Shown here one piece after another: positions 9,129 through 17,215 of a stretch of 64,000 nt of DNA. Source of the stretch: Agromyces terreus. Its GTDB lineage: Bacteria > Actinomycetota > Actinomycetes > Actinomycetales > Microbacteriaceae. The DNA lies in assembly GCF_009749465.1 (NCBI RefSeq), contig NZ_WBIS01000002.1, forward strand, positions 124,001 through 188,000, written 5' to 3'. The translations under genes and the position numbers were made by a program. Numbering within the stretch: the first letter of the stretch is position 1; the number at the start of each line of letters is the position of its first letter. Under the pieces are notes generated by a model. The model did no database searches. It was given only the letters and a program-made list of their open reading frames with translations, and was not told the origin of the DNA.

Positions 9129-10141
9129 GCCTTGGCCGTGACGTGCTCGGAGAGCGCGGGGATCACGGTCTCGCCGTAGACCCGCAGCGTCTCCTCCTTG
9201 TTGTCGTGCTGGAGGTACCCGGCGAACTGGTCGACGCCGAGTTCGCGCAGCTGCTCGAGCTTCGCGATGTGCTCCTCGGCGGTGCCGAGGATGCAGAAGC
9301 GGTCGACGATCTCGTCGGGCACGAAGCTCGTGTGGGTGTTGCCCGCACGCCCGTGCTCGTTGTAGTCGTAGCCCTCGCGCCCCTTGATGTAATCGGTCAG
9401 CGCCTCGGGCACGTCGCCGTGCATGCCGTACTTCGCGACGATGTCGGCCACGTGGTTGCCGACCATGCCGCCGAACCACCGGCACTGGTCGCGCATGTGC
9501 TCGACGTCGTCGCCGATGTACATGGGCGCCGCCACGCAGAACTTGATCGACATCGGGTCGCGCCCGGCGGCCTCGGCGGCGTCGCGGACGGTCTTGATCA
9601 TCCACTTCGCGATGTCGACGTCGGCGAGCTGCAGGATGAATCCGTCGCCGACCTCGCCCGTGAGCTTCAACGCCATGGGGCCGTACGCGGCGACCCACAT
9701 CTCGAGCTCGGAGCCCTTCGACCAGGGGAACTGCAGCTGCGAGCCCTTGTACTCGACGCTGCGCGAGTTCGCGAGCTCGCGGATCACGTGGATCGACTCG
9801 CGCAGCTCGCTCATCGTCACGGGCTTGCCGTTCGTGACCCGCACCGCCGAGTCGCCGCGGCCGATGCCGCAGATGGTGCGGTTGCCGTACATCTCGTTGA
9901 GCGTGGCGAAGATCGAGGCCGTGACGGTCCAGTCGCGCGTGGCCGGGTTCGTGACGAACGGCCCCACCTTGATGCGGTGCGTCTCGGAGAGGATCTTGCT
10001 GTAGATGACGTACGGCTCCTGCCAGAGCAGGTGCGAGTCGAACGTCCAGGCGGTGCTGAAGCCGTACTGCTCGGCGAGCTTCGCGAGGTGCACGGTGCGC
10101 GAGGCGGGCGGGTTGGTCTGGAGGACGACTCCGAAGTCCAT
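9125..10141 (-). CDS. LLM-class (F420-type) oxidoreductase in pyrimidine operon
   Basis: 338 residues from the ATG at 10141, where the fold begins (M-D-F-G-V-V-L-Q). It is a bacterial-luciferase-like TIM barrel related to F420-dependent Mer-type enzymes. As I recall the family descriptions, it is closest to the CPS_4043-type group, whose function is undefined. It has G-I-G-R-G-D in the cofactor region and no separate reductase partner. It lies directly after dihydropyrimidinase and couples (ATGA) to the permease. No dihydropyrimidine dehydrogenase is present, so it is the best candidate here for reduction of the pyrimidine ring with F420H2. That is inference. An FMN monooxygenase role is possible. 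Confidence 0.85.
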   Translation of the reverse strand: MDFGVVLQTNPPASRTVHLAKLAEQYGFSTAWTFDSHLLWQEPYVIYSKILSETHRIKVGPFVTNPATRDWTVTASIFATLNEMYGNRTICGIGRGDSAVRVTNGKPVTMSELRESIHVIRELANSRSVEYKGSQLQFPWSKGSELEMWVAAYGPMALKLTGEVGDGFILQLADVDIAKWMIKTVRDAAEAAGRDPMSIKFCVAAPMYIGDDVEHMRDQCRWFGGMVGNHVADIVAKYGMHGDVPEALTDYIKGREGYDYNEHGRAGNTHTSFVPDEIVDRFCILGTAEEHIAKLEQLRELGVDQFAGYLQHDNKEETLRVYGETVIPALSEHVTAKA

Positions 10142-10161
10142 GCGGTTTCCGTTCTTGTCAT

Positions 10162-10284
10162 GCCGGTCGAGGAGGCCGGAGGCTCTGTGTGATGCCGGTC
10201 GAGGAGGCCGGAGGCCGTCTCGAGACCTGTTCGGTTGCGACATCCGCAGGTCTCGAGCTGCGCGTCACGCCACTCGACCGGCGG
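10162..10284. repeat. REP-like repeats between dihydropyrimidinase and LLM gene
   Basis: Two direct copies of GATGCCGGTCGAGGAGGCCG lie at about 10159 and 10192, followed by GTCTCGAGACC and ending in CTCGACCGGCGG. They are members of the dispersed family, inside the operon gap of about 150 bp. Confidence 0.85.
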
Positions 10285-10290
10285 ACCGGG

Positions 10291-11754
10291 TCAGACGAGG
10301 TACTGGCTGAGGCCGCGGCGGATGAACCGGCCGTCGCCCTTGGCTCCGAGGTACTCGTCGTGGTCGACGATCACCTTGCCCCTGGCGACCACGGTGTCGA
10401 CGTGGCCGTCGACCTCGAAGCCCTCCCACGCGGAGTGGTCCATGTTCATGTGGTGGGTGCGACCGGTGGGGTTGCCGGCCTCGTCGACGGGCATGCCGAT
10501 CGAGGTGTGCCCGTTCGGGTCGTAGACGACGATGTCGGCGTCGGCGCCGGGTTGGATGACGCCCTTCTGCCCGTACATGCCGAACATGCGCGCCGGCGTC
10601 GTGCTCGTGAGCTCGACCCAGCGCTCGAGGGTGATCTCGCCGGTGACGACGCCCTGGTACATGAGGTCCATGCGGTGCTCGATCGAGCCGATGCCGTTCG
10701 GGATCTTGCGGAAGTCGCCGAGCCCGAGCTCCTTCTGGTCCTTCATGCAGAACGGGCAGTGGTCGGTCGAGACCATCTGCACGTCGTTCGTGCGCAGCGA
10801 CTGCCACATCGCCTGCTGGTGCCCCTCCTCGCGGGAGCGGAGCGGCGTCGAGCACACCCACTTCGCACCCTCGAACGCGCCCCACTTCTCGCTCACCGCG
10901 CCGAGCTGCTCCTCGAGCGAGAGGTAGAGGTACTGCGGGCAGGTCTCGGCGAACACGTTCTGACCCTTGTCGCGCGCCCAGGCCACCTGCTCGACGGCCT
11001 GCTTCGCGCTGACGTGCACGACGTACAGGGGCGCCCCGGTGAGCTTGGCGAGCATGATCGCCCGGTGCGTGGCCTCCTCCTCCATCTCCCAGGCGCGCGC
11101 CTTGCCGTGGTAGAACGGGTCGGTCTTGCGCGCCTCGACGAGCTGGGCGGCGAGCACGTCGATCGCGGGACCGTTCTCGGCGTGCATCATGGTGAGCAGG
11201 CCGGTGTCGCGCGAGAGCTGCATGGCCTTCAGGATCTGCGCGTCGTCGGAGTAGAAGACGCCCGGGTAGGCCATGAACAGCTTGAAGCTCGAGATGCCCT
11301 CGTCGGGCAGGGTGCGCATCGCGGCGAGCGAGTCGTCGTTGACGTCGCCGACGATCTGGTGGAAGCCGTAGTCGATCGCGCAGTTGCCGGCCGCCTTCTC
11401 GTGCCACGACGCCAGACCGTCCTGGATCTTCTGGCCGTAGGTCTGCACGGCGAAGTCGACGATGCTCGTCGTTCCGCCGTACGCCGCCGCCCGCGTGCCG
11501 GTCTCGAAGGTGTCGGATGCCTCGGTGCCGCCGAACGGCAGCTGCATGTGCGTGTGCGCGTCGATGCCGCCCGGGATCACGTACTTGCCCGTGGCGTCGA
11601 TGACCCGGTCGACGGATGCCGCGACATCCGTGCCGAGGAGGGTGCTGCCGGGTGCGAGCACCGCGCGGATCGTCTCGCCGTCGATGAGCACGTCGGCGTT
11701 CGCCCGGCCCGTGGCCGAGACGACCGTGCCGCCGGAGATGAGGGTGGTGGTCAT
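10291..11754 (-). CDS. Dihydropyrimidinase / D-hydantoinase
   Basis: 487 residues, normal for the cyclic amidohydrolase family. It opens 5,6-dihydrouracil, dihydrothymine or hydantoins at the amide bond. The binuclear metal site is complete: His67 and His69 in D-A-H-T-H-M, carboxylated Lys158 in F-K-L-F-M-A-Y, His191, His247 and Asp331 in S-T-D-H-C-P-F. It follows the beta-ureidopropionase gene at 29 bp. The pair supports reductive pyrimidine catabolism more than hydantoin use, although hydantoinase activity is a usual side activity. Confidence 0.94.
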   Translation of the reverse strand: MTTTLISGGTVVSATGRANADVLIDGETIRAVLAPGSTLLGTDVAASVDRVIDATGKYVIPGGIDAHTHMQLPFGGTEASDTFETGTRAAAYGGTTSIVDFAVQTYGQKIQDGLASWHEKAAGNCAIDYGFHQIVGDVNDDSLAAMRTLPDEGISSFKLFMAYPGVFYSDDAQILKAMQLSRDTGLLTMMHAENGPAIDVLAAQLVEARKTDPFYHGKARAWEMEEEATHRAIMLAKLTGAPLYVVHVSAKQAVEQVAWARDKGQNVFAETCPQYLYLSLEEQLGAVSEKWGAFEGAKWVCSTPLRSREEGHQQAMWQSLRTNDVQMVSTDHCPFCMKDQKELGLGDFRKIPNGIGSIEHRMDLMYQGVVTGEITLERWVELTSTTPARMFGMYGQKGVIQPGADADIVVYDPNGHTSIGMPVDEAGNPTGRTHHMNMDHSAWEGFEVDGHVDTVVARGKVIVDHDEYLGAKGDGRFIRRGLSQYLV

Positions 11755-11783
11755 GTTCGCTCCTTCGCGTCGGCGGTGGGGTT

Positions 11784-12632
11784 CTACGGCTTGGCGATCT
11801 GCGCGTACGAGTCGGGCCGGCGGTCGCGGTAGAACTGCCAGTCGTCGCGCATCTGCTGCACCATGTCGAGGTCGAGGTCGCGCACGAGGAGCTCCTCGTG
11901 CTCGCCCGAGCCGCGTTCGCCGACGAAGTTGCCTCGCGGGTCGATGACCTGGCTCGTGCCGTAGAAGTCGACGGCGAGGTCGCCGTACTCGTTGTCTTCA
12001 CGGCCGACGCGGTTGGGCTGCAGCACGAAGTAGCCGTTGGCGACCGCGGCGCACGGCCCCTCGACCTCCCACAGCCGGTTCGAGAGTCCCGGCTTCGTGG
12101 CGTTCGGGTTGAACACCATGTGGGCGTCGTTCAGGCCGAGCTCGCGCCATCCCTCGGGGAAGTGGCGGTCGTAGCAGATGTACATGCCGATGCGGCCGAC
12201 GGCGGAGTCGAAGACGGGGTAGCCGAGGTTGCCGGGGCGGAAGTAGAACTTCTCCCAGAATCGGTCGAGGTGCGGCAGGTGGTGCTTGCGGTACTTGCCG
12301 AGGATCGTGCCGTCGGCATCGACGAGCACCGAGGTGTTGTAGTACACGCCGGTCTGCGCCTCTTCGTAGATGGGCAGCACCATGACGGTGCCGAGCTGCT
12401 TCGCGAGGTCGGCGAAGCGCTGCACGATGGGCCCCTCGGCCGATTCGGCGAAGCGGTAGTACTTCTGGTCCTGCGTGATGCCGAAGTAGGGGCCGTAGAA
12501 CAGCTCCTGGAAGCACACCACCTGGGAGCCCTGCGCCGCCGCGTCCCTCGCGAACTGCTCGTGCTTGTCGAGCATCGAGTCCTTGTCGCCGGTCCAGGTC
12601 GTCTGCGTGATGGCCGCTCGGACGATCGTCAT
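11784..12632 (-). CDS. Beta-ureidopropionase / N-carbamoyl amidohydrolase (nitrilase superfamily)
   Basis: 282 residues from the ATG at 12632. The nitrilase catalytic triad is visible: Glu43 in F-Q-E-L-F-Y, Lys116 in Y-R-K-H-H-L-P-H and Cys153 in I-C-Y-D-R-H-F. It hydrolyses N-carbamoyl-beta-alanine (or the methyl homologue) to beta-alanine, CO2 and ammonia. First gene of the nine-gene minus-strand operon. Its promoter must lie in the 255-bp gap shared with the divergent MocR regulator. Confidence 0.93.
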   Translation of the reverse strand: MTIVRAAITQTTWTGDKDSMLDKHEQFARDAAAQGSQVVCFQELFYGPYFGITQDQKYYRFAESAEGPIVQRFADLAKQLGTVMVLPIYEEAQTGVYYNTSVLVDADGTILGKYRKHHLPHLDRFWEKFYFRPGNLGYPVFDSAVGRIGMYICYDRHFPEGWRELGLNDAHMVFNPNATKPGLSNRLWEVEGPCAAVANGYFVLQPNRVGREDNEYGDLAVDFYGTSQVIDPRGNFVGERGSGEHEELLVRDLDLDMVQQMRDDWQFYRDRRPDSYAQIAKP

Positions 12633-12887
12633 GAATGTTCTCCTGAGTCGGTCGGCATCGTCGCCGTTCACTCGAGGACCGCCTGGCGTGTTGCTCGTGT
12701 CAGGTGCTCGTCGGGTGCCGCTGCGACGCCGAGATGTACCGATGGAACTGCCGTTGGAACTGCCGATGTTCTCGCCGGGAACGGGGCTTGTGGCCCGTTC
12801 TGTTATTCTTCGGCGTGAACATTTCTCTTGTGTTTCACTCTGTGACGTTGTGGTTACTTATCTTGTCCCCTACTCCACGTGGAGGCA
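12633..12887. promoter_or_regulatory. Divergent control region, pyrimidine operon / MocR regulator
   Basis: This 255-bp gap separates the divergent first genes. It contains an AT-richer island at about 12797-12870, where both promoters probably sit. Three imperfect tandem 12-mers lie at 12741-12752 (GATGGAACTGCC), 12753-12764 (GTTGGAACTGCC) and 12765-12776 (GATGTTCTCGCC). MocR regulators usually bind direct repeats, so these are operator candidates. I could not settle exact -10/-35 boxes. Confidence 0.5.
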
Positions 12888-14303
12888 ATGGTGGTGTCAG
12901 GTGAACGTGTGGATGCCGCACAGCTGATCGCCCTCGCCGGCTTCGCCGACGCCTCGCCCCGAACCATCGCCAGCGAGGTCGCGCGGCTCGTGAACGCCGG
13001 AGAGCTCGGCCCCGGGCAGCGACTGCCCACCGTGCGCGATCTCGCCGCGGCGCTCGGCGTGAGCCCCGCGACGATCAGCCAGGCCTGGCAGGCGCTCGCC
13101 CGCGCCGGGCTCATCGAGGCCCGCGGCCGCGCCGGGAGCTTCGTCCGCGGCGCGGCATCCGCTCGGCTCGCCCCCCGCATGCGCGGGATGGCGGCACCCG
13201 AGGACCCCGTGCGGCTCGATCTCTCGCGCGGCACCCCCGACCCCATGCTGCTGCCCGCCCTCGGCCCCGCCCTCTCGCGCGTCTCGGTGCGCGCCGAGAC
13301 GGGCAGCTACCAGTCCGAGCCGGTGATCCCGGCGCTCGCACGCGTGCTGCGGGATTCGTGGCCGAGCGACGCCGAGCAGATCATGGTCGTCGACGGCGCG
13401 CTCGACGCGATCTCGCGCACCCTCGAGCAGCTCGTGCGCTTCGGCGACCGGGTCGCCGTCGAGAGCCCGGGATTCCCGCCGTTCCTCGACCTGCTCGAGG
13501 TGCTCGGCGCCGTCGCCGTCCCGGTGCGGCTCGACGGGCACGGCATGCGGCCCGACTCCCTCGCCGCGGCGCTGCGCAGACGACCCGTCGCCGTGCTCCT
13601 GCAGCCGCGCGCGCAGAACCCCACCGGCGCGTCGATGACCCCCGCCCGCGCCGAGGCGCTCGCCCGCACGATCGAGGCCGCCGAACGGGTCGACGACCTC
13701 ATCGTCATCGAGGACGACCACTCGGGGCTCATCTCGATCGAGGCCGACGTGACCCTCGGCACCTGGCTCCCCGACCGCGTCGTGCACGTGCGCAGCTTCT
13801 CGAAATCGCACGGCCCCGACCTGCGCATCGCCGCACTCGGCGGCCCGCGCGACCTCATCGAGCACATCGCCGGCCGACGCATGCTCGGACCGGGATGGAC
13901 CTCGCGCATGCTGCAGACGATCCTGCTCGACCTCCTCGTCGACGGCGCCTCGATCGATGCCGTCACCGAGGCCCGTCGCGCCTACTACACGCGCCAGCGC
14001 TCCCTCGGCGACGCCCTCCGCGAGCGCGGCGTCGCGGTCGCGCCCGCCGACGGCATCAACCTGTGGATGCCGGTGCTCGGGGAGCGTTCCGCGCTCGTGC
14101 AGCTCGCGGCCGCCGGCATCCGGGTCGCCGCGGGCACGCCCTTCCTCGCGGCATCCGATGCGACGGATGCCGCGAACGGCATGCGCCAGCGCGCCGGCGG
14201 CGACTACGTGCGCGTGACCGTCGGCGCCGTACGCGACGAGGTCGAGGCCGTGGCGGACGACCTCGCCTCGGCCGCGTCCCATCTCGTCGCCGGCGGGTAC
14301 TGA
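12888..14303 (+). CDS. MocR-type regulator (GntR DNA-binding domain fused to class I aminotransferase)
   Basis: About 471 residues. A GntR winged helix (residues about 25-90, with L-P-T-V-R-D-L-A-A-A-L-G-V-S) is followed by a fold-type I aminotransferase domain with Asn244, Asp276 and PLP-lysine Lys306 (S-F-S-K-S-H-G). Such proteins sense an amine or PLP adduct. Here beta-alanine or a beta-amino acid from the divergent pyrimidine operon is a reasonable effector (inference). The start is uncertain: GGAGG at 12881 is too close to the ATG at 12888, so the GTG at 12891 or 12894 may be used. Confidence 0.88.
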   Translation: MVVSGERVDAAQLIALAGFADASPRTIASEVARLVNAGELGPGQRLPTVRDLAAALGVSPATISQAWQALARAGLIEARGRAGSFVRGAASARLAPRMRGMAAPEDPVRLDLSRGTPDPMLLPALGPALSRVSVRAETGSYQSEPVIPALARVLRDSWPSDAEQIMVVDGALDAISRTLEQLVRFGDRVAVESPGFPPFLDLLEVLGAVAVPVRLDGHGMRPDSLAAALRRRPVAVLLQPRAQNPTGASMTPARAEALARTIEAAERVDDLIVIEDDHSGLISIEADVTLGTWLPDRVVHVRSFSKSHGPDLRIAALGGPRDLIEHIAGRRMLGPGWTSRMLQTILLDLLVDGASIDAVTEARRAYYTRQRSLGDALRERGVAVAPADGINLWMPVLGERSALVQLAAAGIRVAAGTPFLAASDATDAANGMRQRAGGDYVRVTVGAVRDEVEAVADDLASAASHLVAGGY

Positions 14304-14383
14304 GCCCGCGGGCAACTCCGATCAGCGACCGGCGCCGACCGCGGCACGGGGGCCATCCGTGCCGCACTGCACTTTCCGCTGTT

Positions 14384-14482
14384 GATCACTTTTCAGGAGG
14401 GGGTGTGGGATCCGCGGGCATTCGGGAGGGTGCACGACCGAATACGGCCCGCGTTGCCCACACCCCCTCCTGAAAAGTGATC
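14384..14482. terminator. Hairpin with perfect 26-bp outer arms
   Basis: Arms 14384-14409 and 14457-14482 are exact complements (GATCACTTTTCAGGAGGGGG plus TGTGGG). The 47-nt interior holds a second, imperfect CGCGGGC/GCCCGCG stem. It lies between two co-directional genes, the MocR regulator and cofD. There is no T-run, so it could be a terminator or a mobile miniature element. Confidence 0.65.
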
Positions 14483-14514
14483 GGTGCCGCGGTGAAAAGT
14501 GATCGGTGCCGCGG
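14471..14514. repeat. Two tandem 22-bp direct repeats
   Basis: TGAAAAGTGATCGGTGCCGC plus GG is repeated exactly at 14471-14492 and 14493-14514. The first copy forms the end of the right arm of the long hairpin. They lie about 35 bp before the cofD start, so they could affect its expression. Confidence 0.85.
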
Positions 14515-14548
14515 CGGGCCGCAGGGCCACGGGCGGTAGCGTTGCGGG

Positions 14549-15556
14549 GTGCGGATCACGGTGCTTGCGGGCGGAGTCGGAGGGTCGCGCTTCGTGCGCG
14601 GCGTGCGCGAGGAGTGCGCCAGGCGCTGGCCCGACGGCGACACCGCGGCATCCGTCACCGTGGTGGTGAACACCGGCGACGACATCTGGCTCTCGGGTGT
14701 GCGGCTCATGCCCGACTTCGACTCGCTCCTCTACTCGCTCGCGGGCGTCAACGACACCGAGCGCGGGTGGGGCCGCGCGGGCGAGACCGAGCGCGTCGCC
14801 GCCGAACTGCGCGAGTGGGGCGTCGGATGGCCGTGGTTCACCCTCGGCGACCTCGACCTCGGCACGCACCTCGCCCGCACCGCGTGGCTGCGCGAAGGCC
14901 TCACGCCCTCGCAGATCGGCGAGCGGCTGCAGCGGCGCTGGCCGCTCGGCGTGCGCCTGCTGCCCGCGACCGACACCGAGGTCGACACGCACGTGCTCGT
15001 GTCCGAGGCCGGGGGCGAGCGCGAGATGCACTTCCAGGAGTGGTGGACCCGGTACCGCGCCACCCTGCCGGCGCTGGCCTTCCGCCAGCAGCAGATCGAC
15101 GAGGCCCGGCCCGCGCCCGGCGTCGTCGAGGCGATCGCCGACGCCGACCTCGTGCTCGTCGCGCCGTCGAACCCGGTCGTGTCGATCGGCACGATCCTCG
15201 CCGTGCCGGGCCTGCGCGAGGCGCTCGCTGCGACGGCGGCACCGGTCGTGGGCGTCTCCCCCATCATCGGCGGCCGGGTCGTGCGCGGCATGGCCGACGC
15301 GTGCCTGCCCGTGATCGGCGTCGAGACGAGCGCCGAGGCGGTCGGCCGGCACTACGGGTCGCGCGCCCACGGCGGGCTGCTCGACGCATGGCTGGTCGAC
15401 GAGACGGATGCCTCGGCCGTCGCCGGACTCTCCGCCGCAGGCCTGCACGCGGCATCCGCCCCGCTCTGGATGCACGACCTCGACACCTCGGCCGCGCTCG
15501 CGGGCGCGGCGATCGATCTCGGCGTCGAATCTCGGGGGCGCAGCACGCTCGTCTGA
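14549..15556 (+). CDS. cofD: 2-phospho-L-lactate (phosphoenolpyruvate) transferase, F420 biosynthesis
   Basis: 335 residues from a GTG start. CofD/FbiA joins the phospholactate-type side chain to the deazaflavin Fo, giving (dehydro-)F420-0. The N-terminal L-A-G-G-V-G-G-S nucleotide motif, N41-T-G-D-D, and the A-P-S-N-P-V-V-S and G-V-S-P-I-I-G-G-R-V-V segments are all typical. It stands alone, about 21 kb from cofC/cofE, but belongs to the same pathway. No fbiC (Fo synthase) gene is in the window. Confidence 0.95.
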   Translation: MRITVLAGGVGGSRFVRGVREECARRWPDGDTAASVTVVVNTGDDIWLSGVRLMPDFDSLLYSLAGVNDTERGWGRAGETERVAAELREWGVGWPWFTLGDLDLGTHLARTAWLREGLTPSQIGERLQRRWPLGVRLLPATDTEVDTHVLVSEAGGEREMHFQEWWTRYRATLPALAFRQQQIDEARPAPGVVEAIADADLVLVAPSNPVVSIGTILAVPGLREALAATAAPVVGVSPIIGGRVVRGMADACLPVIGVETSAEAVGRHYGSRAHGGLLDAWLVDETDASAVAGLSAAGLHAASAPLWMHDLDTSAALAGAAIDLGVESRGRSTLV

Positions 15557-15633
15557 ATCGGGCGTACCCGCCCACGGCGCGGGCCGTCCCCGAACACGAC
15601 CGGATGCCCATGCGGCCCGAAGCCGCAGACGCC

Positions 15634-15666
15634 GAAGGCCGGCTGCGCGAGGCGCGGCCGGCCTTC
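15634..15666. terminator. Hairpin between convergent cofD and peptidoglycan-binding gene
   Basis: GAAGGCCGGC (15634-15643) and GCCGGCCTTC (15657-15666) form a 10-bp stem with a 13-nt loop in the 122-bp convergent gap. It may serve both directions. Confidence 0.6.
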
Positions 15667-15678
15667 AGTCCGTTCAGA

Positions 15679-16113
15679 TCAGCGCATGGGGATGTTGCAC
15701 CCTCCGGCGTTCGCCTGCGTATACGGGTAGCCGGGCACGGGGCCCGGGCCCTTCTGGGGCGAGCAGAGGATCGACCAGGTCTTCGGCCCCACGATGCCGT
15801 CCGCCACGAGGCCGTAGCGGGCCTGGAAGGCGATCACTCCCGCTCTCGTCTTGGTACCGAACGAGTTGTCGATCGCGAGCGGGGAGTACTTGGTGTTGAT
15901 CTTCGTCGAGATCTTGTGGTAATTGAGAAGGCGCTGGATGGTGCCGACGCACGTCGCGTATCCGCCGTAGCCGTAGTTGTAGTTCACGCACTTCGTGGCG
16001 GCCTCGGCGGGCGCCGCCGTCGTGCCGCCCACGGTGCCCACGGTGCCGGCCGCGGCGAGCGCGAAGGCGGCGAAGGCGAGGGCGAGCTTGTGGCGTCTGG
16101 TGCGGATCTTCAT
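15679..16113 (-). CDS. Small secreted protein with peptidoglycan-binding-like domain
   Basis: 144 residues. A Sec signal peptide occupies about residues 1-38 (basic start, Ala-rich core, cleavage near A-E-A-A-T). The mature domain resembles PG_binding_1: I-Q-R-L-L-N-Y, D-N-S-F-G-T-K-T-R-A-G-V-I-A-F-Q-A-R-Y-G and V-G-P-K-T-W. It has four cysteines that may form disulfides. No catalytic domain is attached, so it may be a wall-binding or inhibitory protein. Confidence 0.8.
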   Translation of the reverse strand: MKIRTRRHKLALAFAAFALAAAGTVGTVGGTTAAPAEAATKCVNYNYGYGGYATCVGTIQRLLNYHKISTKINTKYSPLAIDNSFGTKTRAGVIAFQARYGLVADGIVGPKTWSILCSPQKGPGPVPGYPYTQANAGGCNIPMR

Positions 16114-16268
16114 CGGTGACCTTTCAGCGCAACGACCATCGTGCGACGCGGGTCACGGTATCGGCCGGGGATGCCGGTACGCGATGGGGAGTGCTCCCCG
16201 TCGCACGTGGCCGGTTCGAGGCGGATCCCGCGGGCACGCCGGGCTCCGCGCGGGCGTAGCGTGGTGTC

Positions 16269-16742
16269 ATGACCGAGACGACGGATGCCGCGCGCGAACT
16301 CTTCGACGGCGTGGCGGCCGAGTTCCTGCACCTGACCCCGCGCGGTCGTCGGCTGGTCGCCGTCGAGGGCCTCGACGCCGCTCGCGCGGCCTGGTTCGCC
16401 GACGGGCTCGCGGGCGCACTCGGCGAGCGCGGGCAGCAGACGGCGCGACGCTCGCTCGGCGACGTCGACGAGGCGTCCCTGCGGTCCGAGACGGTCGAGC
16501 CGTTCCGCGCCGGAACCCTCGACGGCGCGAACGACGCCGACACCGTGCTCGTCGTCGACGGGCGACGCCTGCTGAACGAGCGGGTGCGCGGCATCTGGCA
16601 CTTCACGGTGTGGGTGCTCGTAGGCGAAGAGCTGCCGCACGCGGGCGTCAACGTCATCGTCGACGCGACGCTCGAGTCCGCGCCGAAGCGCTTCTTCTAC
16701 GACTACTGCGCGCTGCCGCCGAGCGTCGGCGAGCTGCGCTGA
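16269..16742 (+). CDS. Uridine-kinase-like protein with degenerate P-loop
   Basis: 157 residues, not assigned with certainty. The C-terminal half resembles small actinobacterial uridine-kinase-like proteins (L-V-V-D-G-R-R-L-L-N followed by I-W-H-F-T-V-W-V). The expected G-x4-G-K-S/T loop is replaced by V-E-G-L-D-A-A-R-A-A-W, with no lysine. Kinase activity is therefore doubtful. A divergent pseudokinase or nucleotide-independent role is possible. Confidence 0.6.
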   Translation: MTETTDAARELFDGVAAEFLHLTPRGRRLVAVEGLDAARAAWFADGLAGALGERGQQTARRSLGDVDEASLRSETVEPFRAGTLDGANDADTVLVVDGRRLLNERVRGIWHFTVWVLVGEELPHAGVNVIVDATLESAPKRFFYDYCALPPSVGELR

Positions 16743-16821
16743 GCACGCGACATCGGGCACACGCTCCGCGGCACGCGGCACGCGCCACGCGGCATCCGCT
16801 CGCCGGTTCGGCGGCCCGCCC

Positions 16822-17169
16822 TCACGGGATGTAGTCGACGACCCCCTGCGGCGCGACCGCGGCCCGGTACCGCTCGACGAGCTCGCGCCATCCCGACTCG
16901 GCGGTGAACTCGTGCGCGTGCACCGCCTCGGTGAAGTGCCAGAGCAGGTAGGGGTGGGCACCGAGCGCGTAGAGCGCCTCGAAGTCGCGCGCCGCGAAGG
17001 CGGCCCGCTCCTCATCGGTGAGCACGCGGTCGTCGGTCGCGGCATCCGGCCCGCCCGGCTCGCCCAGCCATCGGTCGACGAAGGCGCCCGGGTCGGCGGC
17101 GTACGCCGCGACGAGCGCATCGCTCAGCTCGACCTGACGCATGAACTTGTCGATCATGTACCGGCTCAT
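16822..17169 (-). CDS. Extradiol ring-cleavage dioxygenase small subunit (LigA-like)
   Basis: 115 residues. The helical LigA domain (protocatechuate 4,5-dioxygenase alpha type) shows the core G-A-H-P-Y-L-L-W-H-F-T-E at about 75-86. It covers the active site of the LigB subunit encoded just upstream. Last gene of a five-gene minus-strand operon (MDR, CaiB, amidohydrolase, LigB, LigA). Confidence 0.83.
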   Translation of the reverse strand: MSRYMIDKFMRQVELSDALVAAYAADPGAFVDRWLGEPGGPDAATDDRVLTDEERAAFAARDFEALYALGAHPYLLWHFTEAVHAHEFTAESGWRELVERYRAAVAPQGVVDYIP

Positions 17170-17215
17170 CGGTGCTCCCCGCTCAACGCTGACGTCTGCT
17201 GATCGGCCGTCGCCC

